Below, in pieces: positions 12,942 to 24,108 of a DNA stretch of 64,000 bases. This DNA is from Pardosa pseudoannulata (Eukaryota; Arthropoda; Arachnida; Araneae; Lycosidae). The position numbers and the translations under genes were made by a program. The number at the start of each line of letters is the position of its first letter. The first letter of the stretch is position 1. The stretch covers positions 41,912,824-41,976,823 of the forward strand of contig CM063499.1 in assembly GCA_032207245.1 (NCBI GenBank). Direction: 5' to 3'. Under the pieces are notes generated by a model. It searched no databases. It worked only from the letters and a program-made list of their open reading frames with translations, and was not told where the DNA came from.

Positions 12942-15900
12942 ACCCCCCCCCCCCCCCCCGGCACCCCCCCCCCAAGGTCCTCACAGTTCTTTGTTATATA
13001 AAAATCTAGGATATGATGAGCAGAATATATTTAAATGTCTTAAAATTCTTATAGACCAGTGGTATGAGAACTTAAAAAAATGATACTTCGCTATTTATGA
13101 AACTTTCTGTAACATTCTATTGCATATTTAGATTTATTATGAGCTGCATATTATTAGTATGATATTATAACCTGAACTATCTTATACTTTGTTTTATGAT
13201 ACTGTGCACATAAGCCTACCAGTATATATATCTTTATATATTATTTTTTGTATAAAATTCTCATATTTTTATCAAGGATATACACCTCTAATGTTATTCT
13301 GTGTGTTGACAAATTTTTACCAAATCATATGTTAAACACCTTTAATAAAAGACCAGTTTTGTTTCTGTTCTTATTATTAGATCAGTATTATAGCATTTGA
13401 TGTTAAGATATTCATGTGTTTTAGGTATCCATCTACGTTTGGAGACCTTTTTTCTTTAAACGTAGAAACTAGTTCATGTTTTTACATTTTTAGATTTATT
13501 TTTTATATTATCATAGAGAATTGCACTTAAAAAATTTATTCCTGGAGAAGTTTTTATAAAATTTCTAATAAATAAAGAAAATTTAGTAAAAAAAATCAGG
13601 TTTTTTCAAAAGGTCTAATTTTTTAATAAATTAAATTATTTCAATATTTTTTGATGCAACACATTTCTTATACACTGGACTAGTGAATCACTTAAAATCT
13701 TTGCTTAATTTACATTTGGTAAAAAATTTTGGTCCTTCAAAATCATACACATTGAATTTTTAACGAATTTTCATTACCTTTATAGCTAACTATGAGTGTA
13801 ACATCATTAAAAATTATCCAAATTTAAAGCTTTTAGGTCATTTACTAGTAAATACTATCAAAAGCATTCATAATAATTTTCAACAAAATATTTTAAGAAC
13901 TTTTTGAGAAATCACATTTCAAGTTTCAACATTTTATTAAAAATACCTTTCTGAGAAAAACGCATTTGAAATTTATGAAAGCAACTTTAACTATTAAAAA
14001 ATTAAAATACATGTTTAAAATTCCCCACACGTTCTTGCTTCAAAACTCTCTAATTGCGAAGTTGCTAATTATTAAAAATACTAGAAAAATGTTTAAACAA
14101 ATCTTCATGAAAATTTAAAAAGTTTTGCCCAAAAATGCTCTTTAAAAGGCTTTAAATTCACAGCTTCTGGTTCCAAAATCGCTATTTTCGTTTTTTTGGG
14201 CAGCTGTCACTGATGTTTAAATAGCTGTAAGTTTTCTTTAAAATGCTGTAGAGACAAAACAAAAACAGATTTAGGAACCTAAAAGTTGAAATTTTGCAAT
14301 AGACAAATTAAAGAAAAATTATGATTTTTGGCAAAAAGTGACGTTTTTAACATAGACGGATACTTTAAAAATTCAAAAGTCATACTTCCTCATTATTAGG
14401 TGTGAGTTCTGAGCTTAATTTTTTCTTTTTTTGATCATTATAAAAGTTAAAAAAAAAAAAAAAAAAAAAAAAGAAAGGAAGGAAGCTCTTAATATTTCTT
14501 GGTGACTTGAAACTGAAGAAAATAAGAATATATAAATATTTCTATTTATTCATCTTAATAGTTGGAATTTGTTATAAATTACTTTTGTCTTGAAATATTT
14601 AATTTTGAATTTTTTGTTTTCGTATTATAGGATCTGCATCTCATATAAGAGTTATTGTAGTATCACCTTTATTTGAAGGAAAGAGGCTTGTTCAAGTAAG
14701 TGAAATTTTTAATATGTGAATATTTTTAATAAGTGAATTTCTATGAAATATTTTTCTAAAAATAAAAATAACCTAGTATTATAATGTAGCAAATGTAAAA
14801 AACACTTAGTGTTTTTATTACTTATTTCATTGAGCTAATTTTAGCTAAAAGTATCTTATTAAAAATTGTAAGGATGAGATAAGATTGATGGGTATAGCTT
14901 AGCAGCACAGTTAAGTGTGTAAAAGTGGTAAATTGTACAGTTGCACAAAATATCTAAATAGTATGTATTAACACAACTGTAGAATCATAATAATTTAAAA
15001 ATGTGAAGTTTATAAATTTGACTCATACCAAAAAAATTATAATATAATTGTATACAGAAAAATATATAAAAATAAATATAGATTGATGGGTATAGCTTAG
15101 CAGCACAATTAAGTTTGTAAAAGTGGTAAATTGTACAGTTGCACAAAAAATCTAAATAGTATGTATTAACACAACTGTAGAATCATAATAATTTTAAAAA
15201 ATGTGAAGTTTATAAATTTGACTCATACCAAAAAATTATAATATATTTGTATACAGATAAATATATAAAAATAAATATAGATTGATGGGTATAGCTTAGC
15301 AGCACAATTAAGTTTGTAAAAGTGGTAAATTGTACAGTTGCACAAAAAATCTAAATAGTATGTATTAACACAACTGTAGAAGCATAATAATTTTAAAAAA
15401 TGTGAAGTTTATAAATTTGACTCATACCAAAAAAATTATAATATAATTGTATACAGATAAATATATAAAAATAAATATAGATTGATGGGTATAGCTTAGC
15501 TGCACAGCTAAGTTTGTAAAAGTGGTAAATTGTACAGTTGCACAAAAAATCTAAATAGTATGTATTAACACAACTGTAGAAGCATAATAATTTTAAAAAA
15601 TGTGAAGTTTATAAATTTGACTCATACCAAAAAAATTATAATATAATTGTATACAGATAAATATATAAAAATAAATATAGATTGATGGGTATAGCTTAGC
15701 TGCACAGCTAAGTTTGTAAAAGTGGTAAATTGTACAGTTGCACAAAAAATCTAAATAGTATGTATTAACACAACTGTAGAATCATAATAATTTTTAAAAA
15801 ATGTGAAGTTTATAAATTTGACTCATACCAAAAAAATTATAATATAATTGTATACAGATAAATATATAAAAATAAATATAGATTGATGGGTATAGCTTAG

Positions 15901-18900
15901 CTGCACAGCTAAGTTTGTAAAAGTGGTAAATTGTACAGTTGCAACAAAAAATCTAAATAGTATGTATTAACACAACTGTAGAATCATAATAATTTTAAAA
16001 ATGTAAAGTTTATAAATTTGACTCAAATACCAAAAAAATTATAATATAATTGTATATAGATAAATATATAAAAATAAATATAGATTGATGGGTATAGTTT
16101 AGCTGCACAGCTAAGTTTGTAAAAGTGGTAAATTGTACAGTTGCACAAAAAATCTAAATAGTATGTATTAACACAACTGTAGAATCATAATAATTTTTAA
16201 AAAATGTAAAGTTTATAAATTTGACTCATACCAAAAAAATTATAATATAATTGTATACAGATAAATATATAAAAATAAATATAGATTGATGGGTATAGCT
16301 TAGCTGCACAGCTAAGTTTGTAAAAGTGGTAAATTGTACAGTTGAACAAAAAATCTAAATAGTATGTATTAACACAACTGTAGAATCATAATAATTTTAA
16401 AAATGTAAAGTTTATAAATTTGACTCAAATACCAAAAAATTATAATATAATTGTATATAGATAAATATATAAAAATAAATATAGATTGATGGGTATAGCT
16501 TAGCTTGCACAGCTAAGTTTGTAAAAGTGGTAAATTGTACAGTTGAACAAAAAAGCGAAATAGTATGTAATAACACAAATATAGAATTATAATAATTTTT
16601 AAAAATGTAAGGTTAATAAATTTGACTCAAATACAAAAAGAAATTATAATATAATTGTATATAGATAAATATATAAAAATAAATATAGATTGATGGGTAT
16701 AGTTTAGCTGCACAGCTAAGTTTGTAAAAGTGGTAAATTGTACAGTTGCAACAAAAAATCGAAATAGTATGTAATAACACAAATATAGAATTATAATAAT
16801 TTTTAAAAATGTAAGGTTAATAAATTTGACTCAAATACAAAAAGAAATTATAATATAATTGTATATAGATAAATATATAAAAATAAATATAGATTGATGG
16901 GTATAGTTTAGCTGCACAGCTAAGTTTGTAAAAGTGGTAAATTGTACAGTTGCACAAAAAATCTAAATAGTATGTATTAACACAACTGTAGAATCATAAT
17001 AATTTTTAAAAAATGTAAAGTTTATAAATTTGACTCAAATACAAAAAAAATTATAATTGTATATAGATAAATATATAAAAATAGATATACATATAAATGT
17101 ATAAAAATAAATATACAATTTAACAGCTTTGAAACAGGTGTAGATTGGATGGGTATGCAACTTAGCTGTGTCCCATTTTAACCTTCCTATGCAACTTACC
17201 AGTCATGAAACTGGTATAGATATGAGGGATGTGCAACTTTCCAGTATCCAGAATAGTTATAAATGACTTGTCTTACAGTTGTAATATTTATAACTTTTAA
17301 GGATTCATGTGATTGTTGAAATATGTTTAACCCTTTAAAGGACACTAATATAAATTTCTTAGGGTTTAATGAATTTAGTTTATAAATGTTATCTATGAAC
17401 CTCATAAATGTGAAAAAACAGCAAAATATGTGCATTATTCTTTAGAAGGAAGAAAGGTTAGATGGCTGATTTAAATGCAAAACCATCCCTTTATACTATG
17501 TGAAAATAATACTCTCTTTAAAATTTTTATTAAGGTTGGAAGAACAATTAATAATTATCATTAAAAGGGTGTAATAAAAATTAGCTAAAAAGTTTTTAAG
17601 TGTTATTTGGGGTCACAAGGAAGATAAATTGAATTTCTTAATCTTCTGGATAAAGGAAGTTTAAACATACATATTTCAAATGCAAAAATGAATTAAGTGT
17701 AGTGCTTTTATTTTTTGTAAGTTTAAAATACCATAAACATAGAAAATTTTAAAAAATCATTCATATATCTTTAAAAGTAGAAAAAAGAAACTTTTAACAG
17801 GTGGTTTTGCTGCAAAACCACCGTTCGTTAAAGGGTTAAAGCTATTGTACATTATTTTCAAATGAAATTTCTGAAAAGAGGAAAATTAATGAATACAGTA
17901 GATCTTTGGTCCGCTTAAGCCTCAAATTCTTAACCCTATAATTATTAGATGGATGCATTTGCTAACTTAGCTGTAATTTTCCTATAATTTCGTAATAAGT
18001 TAAAGGGCTTACCTTCCTTTACAGTTCAGAATCCGTGGGACTGCCAGCCACCTTCCATTTCCATCATCAGGATCAGCACAAAGCACACCACTCTTTACAA
18101 ACACATTTTATCTCTAACTCACACAAAAACAGAAAGACTAAAAGAACATAAACAAAATTATAAAAATTAGTAGAGCACCATTTGTCACCCTCAAGTGAAC
18201 AATATTTAACATTACCTATCATGGCTCAGAGAGGTTAAAAAATAAGCAAATTACAATTCAAGATGAATTGTAATTTAGGATCAAGATTCTTTAAAGAAAG
18301 AGGTTTAGTTGTACCTCAGCGACCATCTACTTTAAAAGAAAGGTTTCAGATATGTGGATGTGAAAGACACAATGATGCCCATATAAATAAAATAAAATAA
18401 TAATTTTAAAAGATAATAATTAATTAAAAAAAATTTATAGAAAATAGCATTCAGAATCTTCAATGACCTTTTTGAGTATTATTAAAAGTATCATATCCAT
18501 TTTTATGAGTTAAATCAACCTATCATATGTATTGGAATTTTATTACTTATAAATTTGTGTTTGATAGAATAATTCTATTTACAGAGGCATCGATTAGTAA
18601 ATGATGTGTTACAAGAGGAATTAAAAGGAGCTATTCATGCATTATCTATACAGGTACAAATTTTAGTCTTAGTTTTCATATTTCATTTTTCTTGGTATAT
18701 GTGTTTTAATTTTTTTTTTAAAGTCTATTTCGAAACCTTTGATGTTGAATTCAAGTTTAGTGAGCCCACTAAATGTTGGTGCCCTTTCCTGGAAATTGCC
18801 AGACTTATTATGTGAACTTTTTACTCAGCATATCAATTTTAACTACCTTAATTTTGCACATATTGTCCCCACTATCATATAGTCCCCGGGCTCCATTTTT

Positions 18901-21900
18901 TATTTAAAAAATTTCATAAATCATCAGATAGTCCACACCATGAGATAATCCATGGAATATACGGCACGGTTACCGTGCACCAGGAAAGTCATGGAAAATT
19001 TCATGGATTTAGGCAATGGATTAATTTTATCATGGAAAGTCTTGATTTTTCAAGTAAAATGGGTAAAAGTCATGGAAAGTCATGGATCTGCTAAACTACC
19101 GATTAAAAAAAATGCATTGAGTTGTTTAATTCTATTTTTACTTGTCATTTGGCTGCAGTTACTGAGTTTGGTATTTATGTATTATCTTATTGACCATATT
19201 GCCAAGTAAAATTTGTTCACCAAGGAAACTGAAAGCAAGAAAGCTTAATGGGTGGGTAAATGTATATTATTCTGTTTTTTTCTTAAATTGTAGATTCAAA
19301 TTTTATTAATATAATAATAATTATTTTTTAATAAAAATGAGTTAAGATTTTTGCACAAAATATAAGTTTATCTCTAGGGATATTGTATATAAACATTATA
19401 GGGTTATATTTGGCTATTATTCATGGTCACCTGGATAATACCAAAGTACCCTGAATTCAAATTGGAAACATTTGGATTGAAAAATTGCTATATGATTAAA
19501 CTTAGGTATGTAGATACAACAATTTATTTTTATGTATGTGAGTTTATTAACACTTATAAAGTAAGTTTATAGTTTTTTTATGATAAAATTCCTGAATTTC
19601 CCTAAAAGCATATATTTTATTTGTATGTACATCAGAAGTTTTATTCATATATACTTTAACGAAAGCTTTTTAAAGTCATGGAAATTGATCTGCTAAATCA
19701 GGGAAAGTCATGAAAAGTCATGGATTTGAAATATTTTATTTTGGCAGATACCTTGATACGAGCAAAAATATGTATTTTAGTATGGAAGTATTAAATAATT
19801 TTAAGAATAAAAAACTAAGTACAGTAGAGTGCCGAAAAGTCTAGATTAGACTCACCTTTAATTAATTTCACCTTTAAAATTTGAAATAATTTCTGCCATA
19901 GTTCCGGAGACAAATTTTAATGGAAGAAAGAGAGCGACCTACCTTTCTCTGTTCATGAACCCAGCTATGTAAATCGACCTCTAATGCCAGCAATTGTATT
20001 TTTCCATGACAATTAGATAGCTTTCTTCTCATATTTTTAATGTTTTTTATTTTTTATTTTTTTTTTGCTTGCACCAATTTTTTACTGATTTGTCGACCAT
20101 CTGAACAACCATTTCTTAATGTCCCGTGAGTTGTGCTTTTATTTGCATTTGATCATCAGCCATTCCCACGACATGCTTTTTTTCCCCTTCTTCTAAATTT
20201 GTTGATTTGAGCGAAAAACCAGCAGATAGTCTGTGGCTGAAGAATTTGCTTTTTAAACATAGATAGTCCACAGACTATACGTGTGAACACGTGTCTCACT
20301 TGTCATTAGGTTTGGGGATTCAAACCTCTTGTCATAACGTTCCTGTTGTAATGTACATACAACCTATACACTAGTGTTCGTTACAAGGGGGAAACACAGA
20401 ATGAATATAATACTTTATATTGAGTTTCAGACATTTATTCTATACATTTATGTATTATTTTATTGACCATATTGCCAAGTAAAATTTGTTCACCAAGGAA
20501 ACTGAAAGCAAGAAAGCTTAATGGGTGGGTAAATGTATATTATTCTGGTTTTTTCTTAAATTGTAGATTAAAATTTTATTAATATAATAATAATTATTTT
20601 TTAATAAAAATGAGTTAAGATTTTTGCACAAAATATAAGTTTATCTCTAGGGATATTGTATATAAACATTATAGGGTTATATTTGGCTATTATTCATGGT
20701 CACCTGGATAATACCAAGATACCAGATAGATCCTTGGTTATCATAATCATCAATTATTTATATCTTCTATTTACACTCTAATTATCACACATCTCTTTAT
20801 AAGGAATTATTATTATTAACAGAGGCCTAAGTCAAATGACTGTAAATATTATTTTATAAATTACCTCTATTAAAGTCACAGGGGAGCAGGCAGGGGCTTT
20901 CCTCACGGGCATACGGGACGAGTTGGTGATGGTGAGCGGGGCGGTGTCGGTCCGGGTGCACAGCACGAGCTGGTGCTAGTGGATCCTTGTCCCACTTCTC
21001 TCGACTGCCCACTTCTTCTTCTCCTCACTCTCACTACGTTTCCAAACTCCTCACCTCGGTCCCAATGCCCCTTTTTTCTTCTTATCCAATTCCTTGTCTT
21101 CGGGAAATTTTCCCACATCAAATGCCCTTCGGGAGTGCAGGTGGGCTCATTAAAGTAGCCCCTTTTTTGTTCAAGCTGACATTACTTTTTAACCCCTGCT
21201 CCCATAACTCACGCTTACAGCTCTGTGCGAGCTTGACCGTTATGCTGCCATTCCGTGATCTATCTTCTCTGCAGGGGTCCCTAAACTTGATGTGAACAAT
21301 TGGAGTCCTAAATTCCTCTAGCGGCTATGCATGCACGTGCAGACCACCGTGGGAAAGTACCTCGGTACAGTTCCATTTACTTAATTTTAATTCTGTTCCA
21401 TCTAATTCTATAAATTCCCTGTTTGTAACTTTCCTACCATGCTCCCAATCATGTTGGTGAGTCGAAAATCTGAAAGTGATGCTCCAAAATGATTATAAAT
21501 GATTTATGCAATGGCAAAAATTGTAATTTGAAAAAATACCAACCACAATAAAAATCACCAAAAAATATAGAATACTCACAAACCATACAGAGAGATTTGT
21601 GCTTTGTCATGACAATCAACATAATCGTCACAGGGCCAGTTTCTTAGGCTGGTTTATTTCTCTCAGTTTTTGTAGTGCTTGACCCAAAAAAGAAAATCTT
21701 TTGTACACACTCCAATTAAACTGCCAAAAATGTGTCTATCCATTTAAGATAATGTACCAATTCAAAAATAAATTCCGTCACTTCTCACCTCAGTCACTTT
21801 TACATAAACAGTCACTTTTAGTAGTTTTTTTTCAAAAATAACAATATTTTAATAAAAGACCAAAAATGTGATGCTCTAATCTTATTTTTCTTATTAAAAA

Positions 21901-22831
21901 TGTAATAAGTAGTATTTTAAAAAGTCGTAAAAAGTTCCTGAAATTACATTAGTACTGAAATTACATTTAATTTATATGTTTAATCAAAACACACATTTCT
22001 TTTTCTTTTGATACTCTAATCTAGCTATGTACATATTTCAAAACATCATTAATATATGCAGAAAATAGTGATTATAAAATTAATGTATATGTATTCAAAT
22101 GTAATTTATAGATTTTCTTGAAGCAATGTTGAGTTATGTTAAGCAAAATTTGTAACTTTTTCTGTATTTGACGTTAAAATCATGTCATGAATCATTTAAA
22201 TAAGAGTTAAAATAAATAGAAAAATCTTAATAATAGCATTTGTAATCAAGAGGAGAAAAAAAAATCGCTTTTTTTTTTCAATGTTTAGTCACTTTTTAGT
22301 CACTTATTCTGTATTATTTGTCACTTTTCTCACCTTTTTGAAAGTACCTCAGCAGTTGCAAGCCTGAAATAAGCAGTTTTGAACGCTTCTGTAGAAAACC
22401 TTATTTTAAACCCGAGCAAAGCTGGGTACTTGCAGCTAGTATGTAATAAATTTAAAAGAGGGAGAGAGATATTTAATTTTTAAACATACCCTAAATATTA
22501 ATAATTTGTCCTAAGCTTATAGTTTAGAAATTATCTACAAGTTTCACCTTTAAAATAAAAGTTATCAGTGTTCTGGATAAATTATGAAAAAACCCACTTT
22601 GTCAGAAAATGGGTTTTTGAAATGGGTGTATGCATAAAGCCTGAATGGTTTTTTCGGGCTGAACTCACTTTAGTAACCTCTATATAGTTAAACTTTTAAC
22701 TTTACATGTTTTATTTTATTATTCTATTCATTATTAAAGCTACTCTTTTTCAGGCTGTATCTACATCAGAAATGAAAGATGCTATAGAAAAGGAAGATAG
22801 TCCCCCTTGCAGGGGTGGCTCTAAAAGATAA
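7846..22831 (+). CDS. BOLA1: BolA-like protein 1, mitochondrial (six exons)
   Basis: Coding exons are 7846-7959, 9586-9630, 11021-11072, 14631-14695, 18585-18653 and 22754-22831, giving 140 aa. All introns are GT-AG and the frame holds throughout. BOLA family proteins pair with monothiol glutaredoxin (GLRX5 for BOLA1) around a [2Fe-2S] cluster in mitochondria. Residues 1-38 form a Ser/Arg-rich presequence with LRNYSSE, a plausible processing site. The BolA fold spans about 42-120. It contains VINESDRHNVPKGS (His66 in the variable ligand loop), VIVVSPLFEGKRLVQRHRL (helix-turn-helix-like region) and AIHALSIQ, whose His110 is the invariant ligand histidine. The C-terminus SPPCRGGSKR matches the BOLA1-specific PPC.GG.K tail and separates it from BOLA2/3. 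Length is close to human BOLA1 (about 137 aa). An in-frame TAA lies 24 nt upstream of the ATG. UTR ends are not known. Confidence 0.95.
8369..8735 (-). mobile_element. Tigger/pogo relic with CENP-B-type DNA-binding fragment
   Basis: CAGTGAAACCTC at 8369, preceded by TA, is a typical pogo/Tigger terminal repeat and target dinucleotide. On the minus strand about 8569-8735 translates as IEVLREYEKGKSAKKLAELF followed by NCRRPEINKVIKEKSLILKE. This is the N-terminal helix-turn-helix of Tigger/CENP-B-like transposases (E..G.s.k.LAe.F......in.I...k). The catalytic DDE part is absent, and an A-run (8545-8562) separates the two parts. It lies antisense in BOLA1 intron 1, next to the LINE relic, so one may have inserted into the other. 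Confidence 0.7.
8762..9486 (-). pseudogene. Non-LTR retrotransposon (LINE) reverse transcriptase relic
   Basis: Reading the minus strand from 9486 downwards gives, with frame changes and stops, FTDFSKAFDSENRDML, KLINIIKKLYNN, then VETGIRQDW, RLGIRWNFAFTLEDFDFKDG, then INKSKTKTLRIN, GRTDEDIYDRVSKTR and SVLLYGTET. These are the ordered motifs of LINE reverse transcriptase: DFSKAFDS, TGVRQGC, FADD, SKTKSMR, YGSETW. The catalytic F-A-D-D box is FKDG here, so it is inactive. It is antisense in BOLA1 intron 1, about 100 bp upstream of exon 2. Confidence 0.85.
9586..9630 (+). CDS. BOLA1: BOLA1 exon 2
   Basis: A 45-nt exon between TTTTTTCTAG and GTAAGT, phase 0 at both ends. It codes SFVAMLKKKLSDSLQ, the first amphipathic helix of the BolA fold. 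Its start is about 100 bp from the LINE relic in intron 1. Confidence 0.9.
9800..10604. repeat. Long inverted repeat in BOLA1 intron 2
   Basis: Arms of about 205 bp (9800-10006 and 10397-10604) are reverse complements. For example, a block starting AGAAACAAAACAATTAAAAA near 9940 is matched by its complement at 10428-10470, and ATTAAGGAAAGTTAATTTT by AAAATTAACTTTCCTTAAT. The ~390-bp centre contains a poly-C run. A foldback or MITE origin is likely; no clear target duplication was found. In pre-mRNA it could form a long double-stranded stem. Confidence 0.85.
11021..11072 (+). CDS. BOLA1: BOLA1 exon 3
   Basis: A 52-nt exon between AAAATTTTAG and GTAAGT. It codes PEYLDVINESDRHNVPK plus the first base of Gly71. 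It carries the conserved N-E-S...H...P.G segment with the variable-loop histidine. Confidence 0.93.
11585..12063. mobile_element. hAT MITE in BOLA1 intron 3
   Basis: A 479-bp element bounded by CAGGGATGGACAAACT and the inverse GTTTGCCCATCCCTG. It is flanked on both sides by the identical octamer AACTAGAC (11577-11584 and 12064-12071). Termini and the 8-bp duplication are diagnostic of hAT. No transposase remains. Confidence 0.93.
12907..12973. repeat. Poly-C tract
   Basis: About 60 C residues broken by a few other bases. Length is probably unreliable in the assembly. The complementary strand is a long G-run with quadruplex potential, within BOLA1 intron 3. Confidence 0.9.
14631..14695 (+). 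CDS. BOLA1: BOLA1 exon 4
   Basis: A 65-nt exon between TATTATAG and GTAAGT. It completes Gly71 and codes SASHIRVIVVSPLFEGKRLV plus Gln: the core beta-strand and the F-E-G-K turn of the BolA domain. Confidence 0.94.
14883..17090. repeat. ~200-bp tandem satellite in BOLA1 intron 4
   Basis: Eleven units begin GATTGATGGGTATAG at 14883, 15081, 15280, 15480, 15680, 15881, 16083, 16284, 16484, 16688 and 16892 (198-208 bp each). From unit 4 on, most units contain the perfect 18-bp palindrome CTTAGCTGCACAGCTAAG (first at 15495-15512), or a variant with T as first base. Units 1-3 have imperfect versions. Neighbouring units are the most alike, suggesting local expansion. A diverged half-unit may continue to about 17170. 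Confidence 0.97.
17331..17835. mobile_element. piggyBac-like MITE in BOLA1 intron 4
   Basis: A 505-bp element flanked by TTAA on both sides (17327-17330 and 17836-17839). It has inverted ends CCCTTTAAAGGAC and GTTCGTTAAAGGG. TTAA duplication with C/G-run termini is the piggyBac pattern. No coding remains. Confidence 0.8.
18585..18653 (+). CDS. BOLA1: BOLA1 exon 5
   Basis: A 69-nt exon between TATTTACAG and GTACAA, phase 0. It codes RHRLVNDVLQEELKG then AIHALSIQ. This is the most conserved BolA stretch and holds the invariant cluster-ligand His110. Confidence 0.95.
18967..19755 (-). mobile_element. hAT-like element A, copy 2
   Basis: Reverse-oriented copy of the 4594 element. The CAGGGTATCTGCC end appears here as GGCAGATACCTTG ending at 19755, with clustered GTCATGGA motifs inside both ends. 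Flanks ATACGGCA and ATACGAGC may be a decayed 8-bp duplication. It lies in BOLA1 intron 5, so the long frame reading across it is not a gene. Confidence 0.8.
20440..20725 (-). mobile_element. hAT-like element A, internal fragment
   Basis: Nearly identical to about 19165-19450 of copy 2 but lacking both termini. It is a truncated duplicate within the same intron. Confidence 0.8.
20880..21300. other. GC-rich insert of unknown origin in BOLA1 intron 5
   Basis: Composition jumps well above the AT-rich surroundings, with CpG-containing and pyrimidine-rich stretches. Overlapping frames are open on both strands (up to about 100 codons) but show no recognisable domain. A retrotransposon 5' region or a retrocopy fragment is possible. 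It lies upstream of a Helitron-like 3' end at 22439 and could be captured cargo; this is inference. Confidence 0.4.
21763..22366 (-). mobile_element. hAT-like element B, copy 1
   Basis: Reverse copy of the element at 36200-36927. It ends TTGCAAGCCTG at 22366 and has repeated GTCACTTTT motifs inside both ends. The other terminus (AATTCCGTCAC at 21770) has lost its outer CAGGCTTGC. Confidence 0.75.
22411..22439 (+). mobile_element. Helitron-like 3' terminus
   Basis: A hairpin at 22411-22426 (CCC and AGC pairing with GCT and GGG around an AAA loop, one bulged G) is followed after 9 nt by CTAG and then T. Hairpin plus CTRR before a T is the Helitron 3' signature. The same design ends the elements at 41402, 53486 and 57922. 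The 5' end was not located. Confidence 0.6.
22754..22831 (+). CDS. BOLA1: BOLA1 exon 6 (C-terminus)
   Basis: A 78-nt terminal exon after CTTTTTCAG. It codes AVSTSEMKDAIEKED then SPPCRGGSKR and TAA. The Pro-Pro-Cys-x-Gly-Gly-x-Lys tail is diagnostic of BOLA1. An AATAAA overlaps the region directly after the stop. Confidence 0.95.
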   Translation, partial: AVSTSEMKDAIEKEDSPPCRGGSKR

Positions 22832-22890
22832 AATAAAATAAGACTTTGCAAATGTAGATAAAAAGTATGAATTGTACAACTACTTTAGGC

Positions 22891-22896
22891 AATAAA
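22891..22896 (+). promoter_or_regulatory. Candidate BOLA1 polyadenylation signal
   Basis: AATAAA 60 nt past the stop codon, followed by T/G-rich sequence. A second AATAAA at 22832-22837 is directly after the stop and is less likely because of the very short 3' UTR it would imply. Confidence 0.45.
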
Positions 22897-23276
22897 GTTG
22901 CATTATTGAATTGTTATTTTGTGCAATTAATTTTATGTTATCATCTGAATTTTAAACATAACACTAAGAGCAAAGAAATAAAAACTGTTTCTTTACAGTT
23001 TTTAGCATTTCTTTTTATCGTCTTTAATGTTTTTTCTATAAAATCGTTAATTGCTTTTATGAAAGAACACTCAAAGGGAATTTTAGACTTCAACCCCCCC
23101 CCCAAAAAAAAACTAATAAAATAAATACAATGTTTAATTTTCTGTAAATTAAAGAAACTTTAAATTTTATTCCTTTGGAATCTATCGGGATATATGTGTC
23201 CCATTCATGTAATAAAACTGTTTTCAAGACTAGTAGGCTTTATGTCCCACTTAAAATGTCTAATGGATCACTTGAG

Positions 23277-24108
23277 CAGGGTTGGAAAAAAATCATGAAT
23301 TTTTTTTTAAATAAAAAAAAATCAGATTTATTTGATTTAAATCAGATTTTTTTATATTTAAATCGGATTTCTTTGATTTTTTTCTGAATACTAATTTTAA
23401 TTGTTGTTTTTATGTTTTTTACAATATACATCGAATAGTTTATTATAAGAAGTAACATCTTATCTATCTAGTATATTCTACACACTGATTACCTAAAGTT
23501 AAAAATATAAACTTTAATATAAATACATTTCATTATTTTGTAATTGGAGAGTGCAGACTAAAGATGTCAATTTAAAGAACAAATTAAATATTCTTTTAAT
23601 GCAAACTATTTATGTAAAAAAAAAAAAAAATCACAATTATTTCAATACTTTTAAGCACTGAATTATGGATTTAATTGTTTCAATAAAAACATTAGCTTTA
23701 ATCCTTTATCCACTCTTAATTGGTTATGAAAGCTAGAATGAACAATACCAAAAGAAGGAAACTGTCTTTTCGTTCTAGCAGATGAAGCCACAGCTGTTGT
23801 TATTTGGTAGACAAACTGGATTTCAAGTTCTGTAATACTCCCTTTACTTCCCATTACATAAAATGAATTCCACCAGTCCTAATCAATCATTGTACTACCC
23901 CTAATACATATTTTCTGATAACAACCCCTAAATTTTTGGAAAGCACATGCTATCTATTTACACTTATTTGCTTATTGGTATTACTGTGCTAACTGATTCC
24001 CAATTCTTCTGTCTTTGGAATATAGCTTTTAAAAAGAAGTGAAAAAAAATTATTTAAATCAATGATTTTTTTCAAAAAAATCAACTGATTTAAATCATGC
24101 CAACCCCA
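23277..24108. mobile_element. hAT-like MITE with ATTT/AAAT-rich ends
   Basis: An 832-bp element flanked by a perfect 8-bp duplication CACTTGAG (23269-23276 and 24109-24116). It starts CAGGGTTGG, and its end reads CCAACCCCA, inversely related. Both subterminal regions carry repeated AAATCAGATTT/TTAAATCA motifs. The minus-strand open frame at 23663-23854 has no recognisable domain. It lies about 450 bp past BOLA1. Confidence 0.88.

Noticed and set aside
18952..19209. 85-codon + strand open frame
   Set aside because: It lies inside the reverse copy of hAT-like element A, and the same reading recurs in other copies with stops. It is in a BOLA1 intron and has no domain.
20903..21295. Overlapping 60-102-codon frames on both strands
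   Set aside because: Openness on both strands reflects higher GC with few stops. No domain or splice context; kept only as a compositional anomaly.
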